This document shows, piece by piece, positions 53,874 through 62,945 of a DNA stretch of 64,000 bases. Each line of letters opens with the position of its first letter. The first letter of the stretch is position 1. The DNA is from Rhizobium leguminosarum. Its GTDB lineage: Bacteria > Pseudomonadota > Alphaproteobacteria > Rhizobiales > Rhizobiaceae. The notes below the pieces were generated by a model. The model had not been told where the DNA came from. It did not search any database and saw only the letters and a program-made list of their open reading frames with translations. The DNA lies in assembly GCF_001679785.1 (NCBI RefSeq), contig NZ_CP016286.1, forward strand, positions 3,408,001-3,472,000, in the 5' to 3' direction. The position numbers were made by a program, and so were the translations under genes.

Positions 53874-55085
53874 TTACTTGCTCGGCGCCGTACGGGTGTC
53901 GACGTCGACGACGACGCTCAGCCCCGCGCGCAGACGGCCGCTGTCGAGCGCATCCTGCGGCAGCGCGATGCGCACCGGCACGCGCTGGATCACCTTGGTG
54001 AAGTTGCCGGTGGCGTTTTCCGGCGGCAGCAGCGAAAAGACCGAGCCGGAAGCCGGCGAGATCGATTCGACGGTGCCGACGATCGGATGGTCGTCATAGG
54101 CATCGACATGGACGTTGACTTTCGAGCCCGGCACCAGATGCTGGATCTGCGTTTCCTTGAAATTGGCGTCGATATAGAGTTGTCGCACCGGAACGAGCGC
54201 CATCAGGCGCTGGCCGGGAGAGACGAGGTCGCCTTCCTGGACGGAGCGGTTGCCGACAATCCCGTCATAAGGCGCCTTGAGCACGGTGAAGGAAAGGTCA
54301 CGGAGGGCCTTGTCGCGCGAGATCTCAAGCGAACGGACCGAGCCTTCGGCTTCCTTCCGCTGGGCCTGGAGGATGGTGATGTTGGCCTGTGCCGCGGTGA
54401 TGTTGGCGTCGCCGCCGGCAAGATTGGCCTTGGCCTGGTCGAGGGCGATATTGGCGTTGTCGAGATCGGCGGCGGTGCCGACCGACTTCGCCTGAAGGTC
54501 GCTCTGGCGCTTCTGGGTGATCTCGGCACCGCGAACGGCCGCTTCGAGTGCCACCTTCTGCGCCTGCGCCTGCACGAGGCTCGCATTCGCGCCTTCGATC
54601 TGCGCGTCGATACGCTGCAGCGAAAGCTGTTCGGTGACGATCTGGGCCTGGGCCAAGTCGAGGGCGTTTTGATAGTCGCCGTTATCAAGCGTGGCAAGCA
54701 CGTCGCCCGCTTTGACTTCCTGGTTGGCGACAACGTTCACCTTCGCGACGTAGCCCGTGACCTTCGGCGAAATCGTTGCGATATCGCCCTCGATATAGGC
54801 GTCGTCGGTCGACACCATGAAGCGGCCGTTCGTCCACCATTCGTAACCATACCAGCTGCCGCCCGCGAGAAGGGCGAGCACGACGATCGGTAGCACAAGG
54901 CCGCGGCGCTTCTTCGCAACCGCGGGTGCGGTGACCGAAGCCGGCGCCGACTGCGCGGGAGCAGAGGGAACTTCGCGGGCTTCCGCCGTCGGAGCTTCTA
55001 CGGCCGCGACCTCGGCCTTTACCTCTTCGGTTCCGGCGTTTTCGCTGACGATACGCGCGACGTTGCTCTTCTGGTTGCTCGACAT
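53874..55085 (-). CDS. emrA: HlyD-family membrane fusion protein (EmrA type)
   Basis: A 403-residue periplasmic adaptor. A helix at about 60-82 anchors it, followed by the biotinyl-lipoyl part (VTGYVAKVNVVANQEVKAGD, cited by GYVAKVNVVANQEVKAG), a coiled-coil hairpin rich in Ala/Gln (about 150-270), FTVLKAPYDGIVG, and a beta-barrel with NFKETQIQHLVPGSKVNV, cited by TQIQHLVPGSKV. It bridges EmrB to an outer-membrane channel. Start ATG at 55085 with GTGAAG upstream; a GTG two codons earlier is possible. The first 55 residues are Glu/Ala/Pro-rich. Confidence 0.93.
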   Translation of the reverse strand: MSSNQKSNVARIVSENAGTEEVKAEVAAVEAPTAEAREVPSAPAQSAPASVTAPAVAKKRRGLVLPIVVLALLAGGSWYGYEWWTNGRFMVSTDDAYIEGDIATISPKVTGYVAKVNVVANQEVKAGDVLATLDNGDYQNALDLAQAQIVTEQLSLQRIDAQIEGANASLVQAQAQKVALEAAVRGAEITQKRQSDLQAKSVGTAADLDNANIALDQAKANLAGGDANITAAQANITILQAQRKEAEGSVRSLEISRDKALRDLSFTVLKAPYDGIVGNRSVQEGDLVSPGQRLMALVPVRQLYIDANFKETQIQHLVPGSKVNVHVDAYDDHPIVGTVESISPASGSVFSLLPPENATGNFTKVIQRVPVRIALPQDALDSGRLRAGLSVVVDVDTRTAPSK

Positions 55086-55116
55086 GGCCACTTCACCGAT
55101 CTGGAGTAAGTAATCG

Positions 55117-55138
55117 AACTGAACGGTTCGGTTCAGTT
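55117..55138. promoter_or_regulatory. Operator 1 between emrA and tetR
   Basis: AACTGAAC and GTTCAGTT form a perfect 8-bp inverted repeat around GGTTCG, 32 bases upstream of emrA. This is typical of a TetR operator. Confidence 0.65.
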
Positions 55139-55174
55139 GACTTAAACCTGTTTTATCGTCATATCAAGAGCGTA

Positions 55175-55188
55175 GAACCTATCGGTTC
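55175..55188. promoter_or_regulatory. Operator 2 between emrA and tetR
   Basis: GAACC (55175-55179) and GGTTC (55184-55188) form a second, shorter inverted repeat that shares the GGTTC core of operator 1. It lies 47 bases before the tetR start. Confidence 0.5.
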
Positions 55189-55235
55189 GATTTCTTTTAA
55201 AGAACATCCGAAACCGTCAACACACTTAAGAGGAC

Positions 55236-55919
55236 ATGACGCTGACACCCGACCACGCCGCCGTATTCAGTCCTCCCGCGGCCGGAGGCCGATTTGCCGC
55301 AGGCGAAGATCCGGCCAAGCGCCAGCAAATCCTCGCCGGCGCCAAGCGCGTTTTCATGAAGATGGGCTTCGACGCCGCCAGCATGAATGACGTGACCCGC
55401 GAGGCTGGAGTCTCCAAGGGAACGCTCTACGTTTATTTCACCAACAAGGAAGACCTGTTTTCGGCGATGATCGAGACCGAGCGCGCCGCCTTCGTGGCGG
55501 CCGTGCGCACGGCCCTTGCCGAACATGACGATCCCGAAGCCGGCCTGTACGAATTCGGGATAAGCTTCGTTACCCATATGACCGATGAAAAGGTCATCAG
55601 CGCGATGCGCACCGTTCTCGGCGTTCGCGACCGCATGCCGGTGCTCTGTCAACGCTTCTTCAAGGGGCCGGTCAATCTGCGCACCATCATGCGCGACTTC
55701 CTGGAACGCCATATCGCCGAAGGCACACTTGAGATCGACGACATCGATCTCGCCGCCGGCCAGTTCCTCGATCTCGCCAGCGGTAGTTTCTTCAAGCTGC
55801 GCCTGTTCGGAAGCATGGAAGAGCCGCCGTCGCGTGACGAAATCGAGCGCGTCATCCGCGGCGCGATCCGGGTCTTCATGGCCGCCTACGGCGTGCGCCG
55901 GCACGAGACGCACCCTTGA
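55236..55919 (+). CDS. TetR-family regulator of emrAB
   Basis: A 227-residue repressor. After a flexible start the HTH reads KRVFMKMGFDAASMNDVTREAGVSKGTLYVYFTNKEDLF, cited by SMNDVTREAGVSKGTLYVYF, followed by a helical ligand domain (TetR_C type with FLDLASGSFFKLRLFG). It is divergent from emrAB with two palindromes in the gap. AAGAGGAC precedes the ATG. The ligand is presumably a toxic hydrophobic compound. Confidence 0.9.
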   Translation: MTLTPDHAAVFSPPAAGGRFAAGEDPAKRQQILAGAKRVFMKMGFDAASMNDVTREAGVSKGTLYVYFTNKEDLFSAMIETERAAFVAAVRTALAEHDDPEAGLYEFGISFVTHMTDEKVISAMRTVLGVRDRMPVLCQRFFKGPVNLRTIMRDFLERHIAEGTLEIDDIDLAAGQFLDLASGSFFKLRLFGSMEEPPSRDEIERVIRGAIRVFMAAYGVRRHETHP

Positions 55920-56012
55920 CCGCCGCGCTCCATCGGCCAAAATCCCGCAATAGCGATCAAATCCGGCTGCCGGCCTTCCTCTAAGGAAGAAGCTGCAACC
56001 AGGAGAATGAGG

Positions 56013-56852
56013 ATGAGCGCCGTCGGACGGGCGATCTGGTTCATCGAGAGCCATTTCGAAAGCGATATATCGCTGGAAGAGATATCGGAAGCAGCCGGAT
56101 TGTCGCGCTACCATCTGTCGCGCGTCTTCGGGCTCGTCACCGGTCACTCGATCAGCGGCTATATAAGAGGGCGCCGCCTCAGCCGCGCCGCGCCCACACT
56201 GGTCGGCGGCTCATCCACCATTCTCGAGGTTGCGCTTTGCGCCGGCTACGGCTCGCACGAAGCCTTCACCCGTGCCTTCCGCGACCAGTTCGGCATGACG
56301 CCGGATGCGGTGCGCAGACAGGGGCACGCCCGTAACCTTGTCTTGCTGGAGCCGATCAGAATGGACCCCACCCACCTCAACGACCTCGAACCGCCCCGTT
56401 TCGAAACCCTCCAACCGATGCTGTTTGCCGGCTTGCAGGAGACCTACCCCTATGGCGGCAATGCCGCCATTCCCTCTCTCTGGCAGAAATTCAACGCCCA
56501 TTTCGGTCATATCTCCGGCCAGAAAGGCAATGTCGCCTATGGCATCTGCACCCATATCGACGGTGAAGCGGAGAAATTCCGCTATATGGCCGCGGTCGAA
56601 ATTTCCGATGCCGGCGATCTGCCGGCGGATTTTGCACCGCTCAAGCTTCCGGGCCAGCGTTACGTCGTCTTTGCCCATCGCGGCCATGTCTCCGGCATTC
56701 CGGCGACCATGAACCGGATATTTGGCGCCTGGTGGCCAACCTCAGGCCTGGAGCACGGCGAGACACCCGACATGTTCGAACGCTACGACGAGCGCTTCGA
56801 CCCCTATACCGGCATGGGCGTCACCGAAATCTGGTTGCCGGTCAGAGCATGA
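56013..56852 (+). CDS. AraC-family regulator with GyrI-like effector domain
   Basis: A 279-residue regulator. Two HTH motifs at the N-terminus (ISLEEISEAAGLSRYHLSRVFG, cited by LEEISEAAGLSRYHLSRVF, then GSHEAFTRAFRDQFGMTPDAVR by EAFTRAFRDQFGMTPD) are followed by a GyrI-like (SbmC/AraC effector) domain of about 155 residues (LFAGLQETYPYGGNAAIPSLW, cited by LFAGLQETYPYGG, and GQRYVVFAHRGHV). This matches Rob/BmrR-type ligand-binding regulators. The ATG at 56013 has AGGAG 7 bases upstream; the ATG at 56007 is too close. The stop codon lies inside a repeat. Confidence 0.88.
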   Translation: MSAVGRAIWFIESHFESDISLEEISEAAGLSRYHLSRVFGLVTGHSISGYIRGRRLSRAAPTLVGGSSTILEVALCAGYGSHEAFTRAFRDQFGMTPDAVRRQGHARNLVLLEPIRMDPTHLNDLEPPRFETLQPMLFAGLQETYPYGGNAAIPSLWQKFNAHFGHISGQKGNVAYGICTHIDGEAEKFRYMAAVEISDAGDLPADFAPLKLPGQRYVVFAHRGHVSGIPATMNRIFGAWWPTSGLEHGETPDMFERYDERFDPYTGMGVTEIWLPVRA

Positions 56853-56958
56853 TGCCGAAAAGTGTGAGCGGTTTTCGGACGACATCATGCTCTAACTCTT
56901 TAATCTGGAACAGGATTCAAATTGAAGGTCGACCCGGCCTTAAATCATCCTGTTCTAG
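56845..56958 (+). repeat. RIME-like element overlapping the AraC-GyrI stop codon
   Basis: Two palindromes: GAGCATGATG (56845-56854) pairs with CATCATGCTC (56883-56892), and CTGGAACAGGAT (56905-56916) pairs with ATCCTGTTCTAG (56947-56958) with one mismatch. The TGA of the regulator (56850-56852) lies in the first arm. It resembles published rhizobial mosaic elements and is common in the genus; identity not checked. Confidence 0.75.
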
Positions 56959-57064
56959 GGAATAAAAGTCACATCGGTTTCGTATACCCCCTTGCGGCGC
57001 TTGCCTGGCAGGCCGGCGACATTACATAGCGGGCGTTACTACTCATGTGACGCAAAGGGGATAT

Positions 57065-57820
57065 ATGCTGATGCAGGAAATCATGACGCTCATTCAGGAT
57101 CCGGCCGCCTGGGTGGCGCTCATCACGCTGGTGGTGATGGAAGTCGTTCTCGGTATCGACAACCTGATCTTCATTTCCATTCTCACCAACAAACTGCCGC
57201 CCGAGCACCGCGAGAAGGCCCGCAAGATCGGTATCGGTCTTGCGCTCGTCATGCGTCTCGTCCTGCTCGGCACCATCGCCTGGATCGTGCAGCTGACCGA
57301 ACCGCTGTTTGAAGCCTTCGGCCACGGCTTCTCCTGGAAGGATCTGATCCTGATTGCCGGCGGTCTGTTTCTCGTCTGGAAGGCCACCAAGGAAATCCAC
57401 CACAGCGTCGATCCGGAAGATCACGGCGAGGACTTCATCGCAAGTTCGGCCACGACAGGCTTTGCATCGGCCATCGGCCAGATCCTGCTGCTCGACCTCG
57501 TCTTCTCCGTCGACAGCATCATCACCGCCGTCGGCATGACGCCGCATCTGCCGATCATGGTGGTCGCCGTCGTTGCCGCCGTCACCGTCATGCTTGTTGC
57601 CGCGACGCCGCTTGCCAACTTCATCGAAAGGAACCCGACGATCGTCATGCTGGCGCTCGCCTTCCTGCTGATGATCGGTACGACGCTGATCGCCGAAGGC
57701 ATGGGCTTCCATGTGCCGAAGGGCTACGTCTACGCCGCCATGGCCTTCTCGGCGCTGGTCGAGGTGCTGAACATGTTCGCGCGCAACGCCCGCAAGCGCA
57801 AACGCGACGCCGCGCATTGA
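57065..57820 (+). CDS. TerC-family membrane protein
   Basis: A 251-residue inner-membrane protein with seven or eight helices. [18 protein letters not shown] (cited by [11 protein letters not shown]) and [18 protein letters not shown] (cited by [13 protein letters not shown]) are the paired acidic TerC motifs with conserved Asp; [11 protein letters not shown] precedes the second. TerC proteins include tellurite-resistance factors and Alx-type manganese exporters and membrane-quality factors. AAAGGGGATAT precedes the ATG at 57065. No riboswitch of the yybP-ykoY type was recognised upstream. Confidence 0.9.
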   Translation: MLMQEIMTLIQDPAAWVALITLVVMEVVLGIDNLIFISILTNKLPPEHREKARKIGIGLALVMRLVLLGTIAWIVQLTEPLFEAFGHGFSWKDLILIAGGLFLVWKATKEIHHSVDPEDHGEDFIASSATTGFASAIGQILLLDLVFSVDSIITAVGMTPHLPIMVVAVVAAVTVMLVAATPLANFIERNPTIVMLALAFLLMIGTTLIAEGMGFHVPKGYVYAAMAFSALVEVLNMFARNARKRKRDAAH

Positions 57821-58064
57821 GGCTTGGACAGGAGGGCGCGGCGGAACCGGCGTGCCCTCACGCACTGCCATCAGGCCTTCGCAGGCGTGGTTTTTCTTGA
57901 CGCGCCCGGTTGAATATGGCCTAAGGCCAGCCGAACGGACGATCGGCGGATAGTGCGGGCGCATGCCCTTTTCCGGCCGGTTTGCCGATGAAGCTATCTG
58001 CATCCTTCCGGCCGAACGTCGCTTTCCATGAAAGCCGTCCGGCATTCATTGACGGGCACACACA
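57821..58064. other. Intergenic region, 244 bp
   Basis: Between the TerC gene and gltX. It must hold the gltX-lysS promoter. No gene and no repeat seen. Confidence 0.5.
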
Positions 58065-59531
58065 ATGACAGTTTCCGGGACAGCCACCGGCGTCCGCGTC
58101 CGCATCGCTCCCTCGCCGACCGGCGAGCCGCATGTCGGCACCGCTTACATCGCTCTCTTCAACTACCTTTTCGCCAAGAAGCACGGCGGCGAGTTCATCC
58201 TGCGTATCGAGGATACCGATGCGACCCGCTCGACCCCGGAATTCGAAACGAAGGTGTTGGACGCACTGAAGTGGTGCGGGCTGGAATGGAAGGAAGGCCC
58301 TGATATCGGCGGTCCCTACGGCCCCTATCGCCAGTCCGATCGCAAGCCGATGTACCAGCCCTATGCACAGGAATTGCTGGACAAGGGCCATGCCTTCCGC
58401 TGTTTCTGCACGCCCGCGCGGCTGGAACAGATGCGCGAAACCCAGCGTGCCGCCGGCAAGCCACCAAAATATGACGGCCTCTGCCTGAATCTTGCGGCCG
58501 AGGAAGTCACCTCGCGCATGGCCGCCGGCGAGACGACCGTCATTCGCATGAAGATCCCGGCCGAAGGCTCGTGCGACTTCACGGACGGCGTTTACGGCGA
58601 GGTTTCCATTCCCTGGGATTCCGTCGACATGCAGGTCCTCGTCAAGGCCGACGGCATGCCGACCTATCATATGGCTAACGTCATCGACGACCATCTGATG
58701 AAGATCACCCATGTGGCGCGCGGCGAGGAATGGCTGGCTTCGGTGCCGAAGCACATCCTGCTCTATCGCTATTTCGGCTGGGACCAGCCGGTCTTCATGC
58801 ATCTGTCGCTGATGCGCAATGCCGACAAGTCGAAGCTGTCGAAGCGCAAGAACCCGACCTCGATCTCCTATTACTCCGCGCTCGGCTATATCCCTGAAGC
58901 GCTGATGAACTTCCTCGGCCTGTTCTTCATGCAGATTGCCGAAGGCGAAGAGCTGCTTGATATGGATGCTCTCTCCGAGAAGTTCGATCCGGAGAACCTC
59001 TCCAAGGCTGGCGCGATCTTTGACATTCAGAAGCTCGACTGGCTGAACGGCCGCTGGATCCGCGAGAAACTGTCGGAAGAGGAATTCCAGGCGCGTGTGC
59101 TGACTTGGGCGATGGAAAACGACCGACTGAAGGAAGGTCTGCGCCTGTCGCAGACGCGCATTTCCAAGCTCGGCGAACTGCCCGATCTTGCCGGCTTCCT
59201 GCTGAAGTCCGATCTTGGCCTGCAGCCTTCCGACTTCGCGAAGATCAAGTCGCCGCCGGAAGAGATCCTGGAGATCCTCAACACCGTCCAGCCGGATCTC
59301 GAAAAGATCCTGGAATGGAATGTCGAGACGATCGAGGCGGAGCTGCGCGCGATCGCCGACCGCATGGGCAAGAAGCTGAAGGTCGTGGTCTCGCCGCTCT
59401 TTGTCGCCGTCTCCGGCTCGTCGCGCTCGCTGCCGCTCTTCGATTCCATGGCGATCCTCGGCCGGTCCGTCGTGCGTCAGCGCCTGAAGCTCGCCTCGCA
59501 GGCGGTCGCCGCCCTCGTCGGCTCGAAGTAA
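58065..59531 (+). CDS. gltX: Glutamate--tRNA ligase
   Basis: A 488-residue class I synthetase charging tRNA-Glu (and perhaps tRNA-Gln, common in alphaproteobacteria). The HIGH motif is HVGT (23-26), followed by LRIEDTDATRS, the KMSKS loop is KLSKRKNP near residue 263, and YHMANVIDDHLMKITHVARGEEW, cited by VIDDHLMKITHVARGEEW, lies between. The C-terminal half is the helical anticodon-binding part. GACGGGCACACAC precedes the ATG. First gene of a unit with lysS. Confidence 0.95.
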   Translation: MTVSGTATGVRVRIAPSPTGEPHVGTAYIALFNYLFAKKHGGEFILRIEDTDATRSTPEFETKVLDALKWCGLEWKEGPDIGGPYGPYRQSDRKPMYQPYAQELLDKGHAFRCFCTPARLEQMRETQRAAGKPPKYDGLCLNLAAEEVTSRMAAGETTVIRMKIPAEGSCDFTDGVYGEVSIPWDSVDMQVLVKADGMPTYHMANVIDDHLMKITHVARGEEWLASVPKHILLYRYFGWDQPVFMHLSLMRNADKSKLSKRKNPTSISYYSALGYIPEALMNFLGLFFMQIAEGEELLDMDALSEKFDPENLSKAGAIFDIQKLDWLNGRWIREKLSEEEFQARVLTWAMENDRLKEGLRLSQTRISKLGELPDLAGFLLKSDLGLQPSDFAKIKSPPEEILEILNTVQPDLEKILEWNVETIEAELRAIADRMGKKLKVVVSPLFVAVSGSSRSLPLFDSMAILGRSVVRQRLKLASQAVAALVGSK

Positions 59532-59553
59532 GAATAGTCAGAGGATTTCGACA

Positions 59554-61050
59554 GTGGCTGACAACAAGACTGAAAACACCCTTTCCTCCGACGCGACGGA
59601 AGTGCGCGCCCAGAAGCTGAAGCTGTTGCGCGAGCAGATCGGCGAGGTCTATCCGGCGCATTTCCACCGCACGATGACCAATGCCGAGCTCATCGCGAAA
59701 TATGGGAACCTGGAACCTGACGTCGAGACGCAGGATGTCGTCACCGTCGCCGGCCGCGTCTACTCGTCGCGCAACTCCGGCATGTTCATGGACATCCACG
59801 ATGCCGGCGGCAAGATCCAGATTTTCAGTCACAAGGACACGACCCCGGAAGAAGCCCGTGCGCTGCTGCCGATGATCGACATCGGCGACATCATCGGCGT
59901 CACCGGCATCGTGCGCCGCACCAAGCGTGGCGAGCTGACGATCAACGCGCAGACGATCACCATGCTGACCAAGTCGCTGCTGCCGATGCCCGAGAAGTGG
60001 CATGGCCTCTCCGATATCGAACTGCGCTACCGCAAGCGCCACCTCGACATCATGACCAACGAGGATTCGAAGCTCCGCTTCCAGCAGCGCTCGAAGATCC
60101 TCTCCGGCATCCGCCGCTTCATGGAAAATGACGGCTTCATGGAAGTCGAGACGCCGATGCTGCATTCGGTCTATGGCGGCGCCACCGCCGAGCCGTTCAA
60201 GACGCATCACAACACGTTGAAGCTCGACATGTACCTGCGCATCGCGCCGGAACTGTTCCTGAAGCGTACGCTGGTTTCGGGGCTGACCGACAAGGTCTTC
60301 GAGATCAACCGGAACTTCCGTAACGAAGGCGTCTCCACCCGGCACAATCCCGAATTCACCATGATGGAGTGTTACTGGGCCTATGCCGATTACGAGGACA
60401 TCATGGACCTCGTCGAGCGGCTGTTCGAAAGCTTGGCGCTCTCCATTCACGGCACGACGGAATTCCCCTTCGGCGACAAGACCATGTCCTTCAAGGGCCC
60501 GTTCAAGCGCGTGCCGATGCCCGACGCCGTCAAGGAAGCGACCGGCATCGATTTCCGCGCCATCAAGACCGATGAAGAGGCCCGCGCCGCCGCCAAGGCT
60601 GCCGGTTTTGCGGTCGAGAAGGATTGGACCTGGGGCGAATGCCTCGCCTTCGTCTTCGAGGAAAAGGTTGAATCCACCCTGATCCAGCCGTCGCATGTCA
60701 CGCATTTCCCGAAGGATATTTCGCCCTTCGCCAAGGAAGTGCCGGGCGAGCCGCGCCTGGTCGAGCGCTTCGAGACCTACTGCAACGCCTGGGAACTCGG
60801 CAACGCCTTTTCGGAACTCAACGACCCCGAAGAGCAGCGCCGCCGCATGGTCGAGCAGCTCGAACAGGCGCATGCCCGCGGCGAAAAGGAAAAGCAGCTG
60901 GACGAGGAATTCCTCGACGCGATCGACCAGGGCATGCCGCCGGCAGGTGGCCTCGGCATCGGTGTCGACCGTCTCATCATGCTGCTGACCAATGCCCCGT
61001 CGATCCGCGACGTCATCCTCTTCCCGGCCCGCCGCAGCAAGGCCGACTGA
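59554..61050 (+). CDS. lysS: Lysine--tRNA ligase (class II)
   Basis: A 498-residue class II synthetase. An OB-fold anticodon domain (about 1-150; GRVYSSRNSGMFMDIHDAGG by GMFMDIHDAGG) is followed by the catalytic domain: motif 2 FRNEGVSTRHNPEFTMMECY, cited by NEGVSTRHNPEFTMMECY, and motif 3 GGLGIGVDRLIMLLTNAPSIRDVILFP, cited by GLGIGVDRLIMLL. Starts with GTG at 59554 with GAGG 9 bases upstream, 22 bases after gltX. Class II LysRS is one of the two forms found in alphaproteobacteria. Confidence 0.96.
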   Translation: MADNKTENTLSSDATEVRAQKLKLLREQIGEVYPAHFHRTMTNAELIAKYGNLEPDVETQDVVTVAGRVYSSRNSGMFMDIHDAGGKIQIFSHKDTTPEEARALLPMIDIGDIIGVTGIVRRTKRGELTINAQTITMLTKSLLPMPEKWHGLSDIELRYRKRHLDIMTNEDSKLRFQQRSKILSGIRRFMENDGFMEVETPMLHSVYGGATAEPFKTHHNTLKLDMYLRIAPELFLKRTLVSGLTDKVFEINRNFRNEGVSTRHNPEFTMMECYWAYADYEDIMDLVERLFESLALSIHGTTEFPFGDKTMSFKGPFKRVPMPDAVKEATGIDFRAIKTDEEARAAAKAAGFAVEKDWTWGECLAFVFEEKVESTLIQPSHVTHFPKDISPFAKEVPGEPRLVERFETYCNAWELGNAFSELNDPEEQRRRMVEQLEQAHARGEKEKQLDEEFLDAIDQGMPPAGGLGIGVDRLIMLLTNAPSIRDVILFPARRSKAD

Positions 61051-61074
61051 CCGGAAGACAGGTCGAAAATGCCA

Positions 61075-61104
61075 AGCGGAGTGCCTCCCGGCGCTCCGCT
61101 TTTT
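61075..61104 (+). terminator. Terminator of gltX-lysS
   Basis: An 11-bp stem AGCGGAGTGCC (61075-61085) / GGCGCTCCGCT (61090-61100) with one G-T wobble, a TCCC loop and five T. Confidence 0.9.
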
Positions 61105-61116
61105 CATGCCCGCTGT

Positions 61117-61857
61117 TCAGTGGGTCTTGGCGGCTTCAGCCGGCGGCTCTTCGGCCGGCGCCTCTGCGACCGCATCTGCGCCGTGGCCGCCTGCAGCCGG
61201 CGCGGCTTCGCTTTCTGCTGCCGGCGCTGCGCCATGCCCGCCGCCTGCGGCCTTCTTGCCCTTTTCCTCGCTTTTGGTCGAGGCAACCGCGACCGGGTCG
61301 ACGCAATCCTCGGGATCCTTGAAAGCGGCGCTGATCATGGCGATCTCGTCGAACGGCATTTCTATCCGCTCGCCGAAGAACAGCCCGTTTTCGCTGGCCT
61401 TGCCGTCGTAGTAGCGCGCTGTATAGGACTTGTCGTCGAGGCCCGGAACGGTCTTGTCGGGATGCGGGATATAGACGACATCGGCGCCGATCGCCCGGCC
61501 GCGAATATCGGCGCGTATCGTCGGTCCGTTTTCGTCGAGCACCACCACCTGCACCAGATCCGGCTTCTGCGCGGCATAAACCGCCTGAGCGACACGAAGG
61601 GCGGTCTTGACGCGCGTCATCCCGTCGGTCGGTTCGGTCTTGATGTATTTGCGCACCCAGACGTGATCCTGCTTCCTGATCGTCACCAGGTTGACGTCGC
61701 TGCATTCGAGCCCGTAGCCGCCACCAGTTGCACCGATCAGCCTGTCCTTGCCGACATAGACAGCCGCACCGCCGGAAACGCCCGCGAGAAGAGCGACTCC
61801 ACCGATGATGATTGCCAATTTCCGGGAAGGCCGGAATATGCGCAGTAAGGCCTTCAC
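61117..61857 (-). CDS. Membrane-anchored protein with an Ala/Gly/His-rich tail, unknown
   Basis: A 246-residue protein with a transmembrane helix at about 14-36, a globular domain (CSDVNLVTIRKQDHVWVRKYIKTEPTD, cited by LVTIRKQDHVWVRKY, and DENGPTIRADIRGRAIGADV, cited by IRADIRGRAIGAD) and a tail from about 190 of Ala, Glu, Pro and Gly with repeated GGHGA. No family recognised. Starts with GTG at 61857 with GGAG 8 bases upstream. The Ala/Glu tail suggests an extracytoplasmic linker. It faces the LysR gene. Confidence 0.75.
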   Translation of the reverse strand: MKALLRIFRPSRKLAIIIGGVALLAGVSGGAAVYVGKDRLIGATGGGYGLECSDVNLVTIRKQDHVWVRKYIKTEPTDGMTRVKTALRVAQAVYAAQKPDLVQVVVLDENGPTIRADIRGRAIGADVVYIPHPDKTVPGLDDKSYTARYYDGKASENGLFFGERIEMPFDEIAMISAAFKDPEDCVDPVAVASTKSEEKGKKAAGGGHGAAPAAESEAAPAAGGHGADAVAEAPAEEPPAEAAKTH

Positions 61858-61975
61858 GCCAACTGCTCCGCCATCTGAAACTCCAACGCAGGACAAGTGC
61901 AGAGAACGCTAAGGAAATGACGTTTCCGAAAGTTTAAGTGGGCATGCGAAGCGCGCTCCATTTTAGGAAAATACC

Positions 61976-62000
61976 AAAAAAGGTCCGCTTTTTCGGACCG
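61976..62000 (-). terminator. Intrinsic-terminator-like hairpin upstream of LysR, minus orientation
   Basis: On the minus strand GGTCCG (61994-61999 reversed) and CGGACC pair around AAAAAG and are followed by TTTTTTGG. It stands about 120 bases upstream of the minus-strand GTG at 61857, where no gene ends. Confidence 0.5.
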
Positions 62001-62036
62001 CTTGCCACGGCCCGTTCCGCCATGCTCTAAAACCCC

Positions 62037-62945
62037 ATGGCCTTCACGCTTCGCCAGGTTCAATACTTCGTCGCCGTCGCTGAACAGGGTTCGGTGACGC
62101 GAGCCGCGCAGAACCTTTCGATCTCGCAATCCTCGGTGACGGAAGCGCTGAAGGAGCTCGAAAGCGACCTCGGCGTCGAACTCTTCGAGCGCCATCCGCG
62201 CGGCCTGACAATCACCCATAACGGACACCAGTTCTTGCGTCATGCGACGAAGATCCTGGCCTCCGTCTCCGACGCACGGACCAGCTTTTCCGGCCAGCAA
62301 AGCGCGCTTTCCGGCACGCTGAACATCGGCGTCACCTCGCTTGTCGCCGGCTATGTGCTCTCCGATCTCCTGGCGCGATACCGTCGCGCCTGTCCCGGCA
62401 TCGAGGTCAGCGCCATCGAGGACAATGGCGGTTACCTCGAACATCTCCTGGTCGGCGGCGAACTGGATGTCGCCGTGATGGTGATATCAAACCTGCGCGA
62501 CCGCATGGCGCTGCAGGCGGAAATCCTCGAAACCTCGCCCTATCGACTATGGCTGCCGATGGGCCATCCGCTGGTGTCGGCCGACATCATCTCGGTCGCC
62601 GACATCGCCCGCGAACCGCTGATCATGCTGACGGTCGACGAAATCGAGGAGAATACCGGCAAGCTGCTCTCAGCGCTCGGCGCCCGCCCGCATGTCGCCT
62701 TCCGCACCCGCTCGGTGGAGGCGGTGCGCAGCCTGGTTGCAACAGGCGCCGGCGTAGCCCTGCTTCCCGATCTCGTCTACCGACCATGGTCGCTGGAAGG
62801 CGACCGCATCGAGAGCCGCGACGTCTCGGGATCGCTGCCGGTCGTCCAGGTCGGCATGGTCTGGCGCAAGGGCTCCAGCCTGCCGCAGGCGGCGCGCGAT
62901 TTCGTCGGCATCGCCGAAAGCTTGCGCTCCGGGCGTATCCGCTGA
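62037..62945 (+). CDS. LysR-family transcriptional regulator
   Basis: A 302-residue regulator. The HTH is FVAVAEQGSVTRAAQNLSISQSSVTEALKELE, cited by VTRAAQNLSISQSSVTEAL, with LGVELFERHPRGLTITHNG, cited by LFERHPRGLTITHNG. The effector domain follows, including GGYLEHLLVGGELDVAVMV, cited by GELDVAVMV. It is upstream of a polyamine-type binding protein on the same strand and probably controls it. The ATG at 62037 lacks a strong Shine-Dalgarno. Confidence 0.9.
   Translation: MAFTLRQVQYFVAVAEQGSVTRAAQNLSISQSSVTEALKELESDLGVELFERHPRGLTITHNGHQFLRHATKILASVSDARTSFSGQQSALSGTLNIGVTSLVAGYVLSDLLARYRRACPGIEVSAIEDNGGYLEHLLVGGELDVAVMVISNLRDRMALQAEILETSPYRLWLPMGHPLVSADIISVADIAREPLIMLTVDEIEENTGKLLSALGARPHVAFRTRSVEAVRSLVATGAGVALLPDLVYRPWSLEGDRIESRDVSGSLPVVQVGMVWRKGSSLPQAARDFVGIAESLRSGRIR

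Noticed and set aside
56959..57064. A yybP-ykoY (manganese) riboswitch before the TerC gene
   Set aside because: The expected conserved loops of that riboswitch were not seen.
61069..61848. A 259-residue plus-strand frame opposite the membrane-anchored hypothetical gene
   Set aside because: It spans the lysS terminator and is rich in Arg, Gly and Cys in the pattern of an antisense shadow; the minus strand has a better start and membrane helix.
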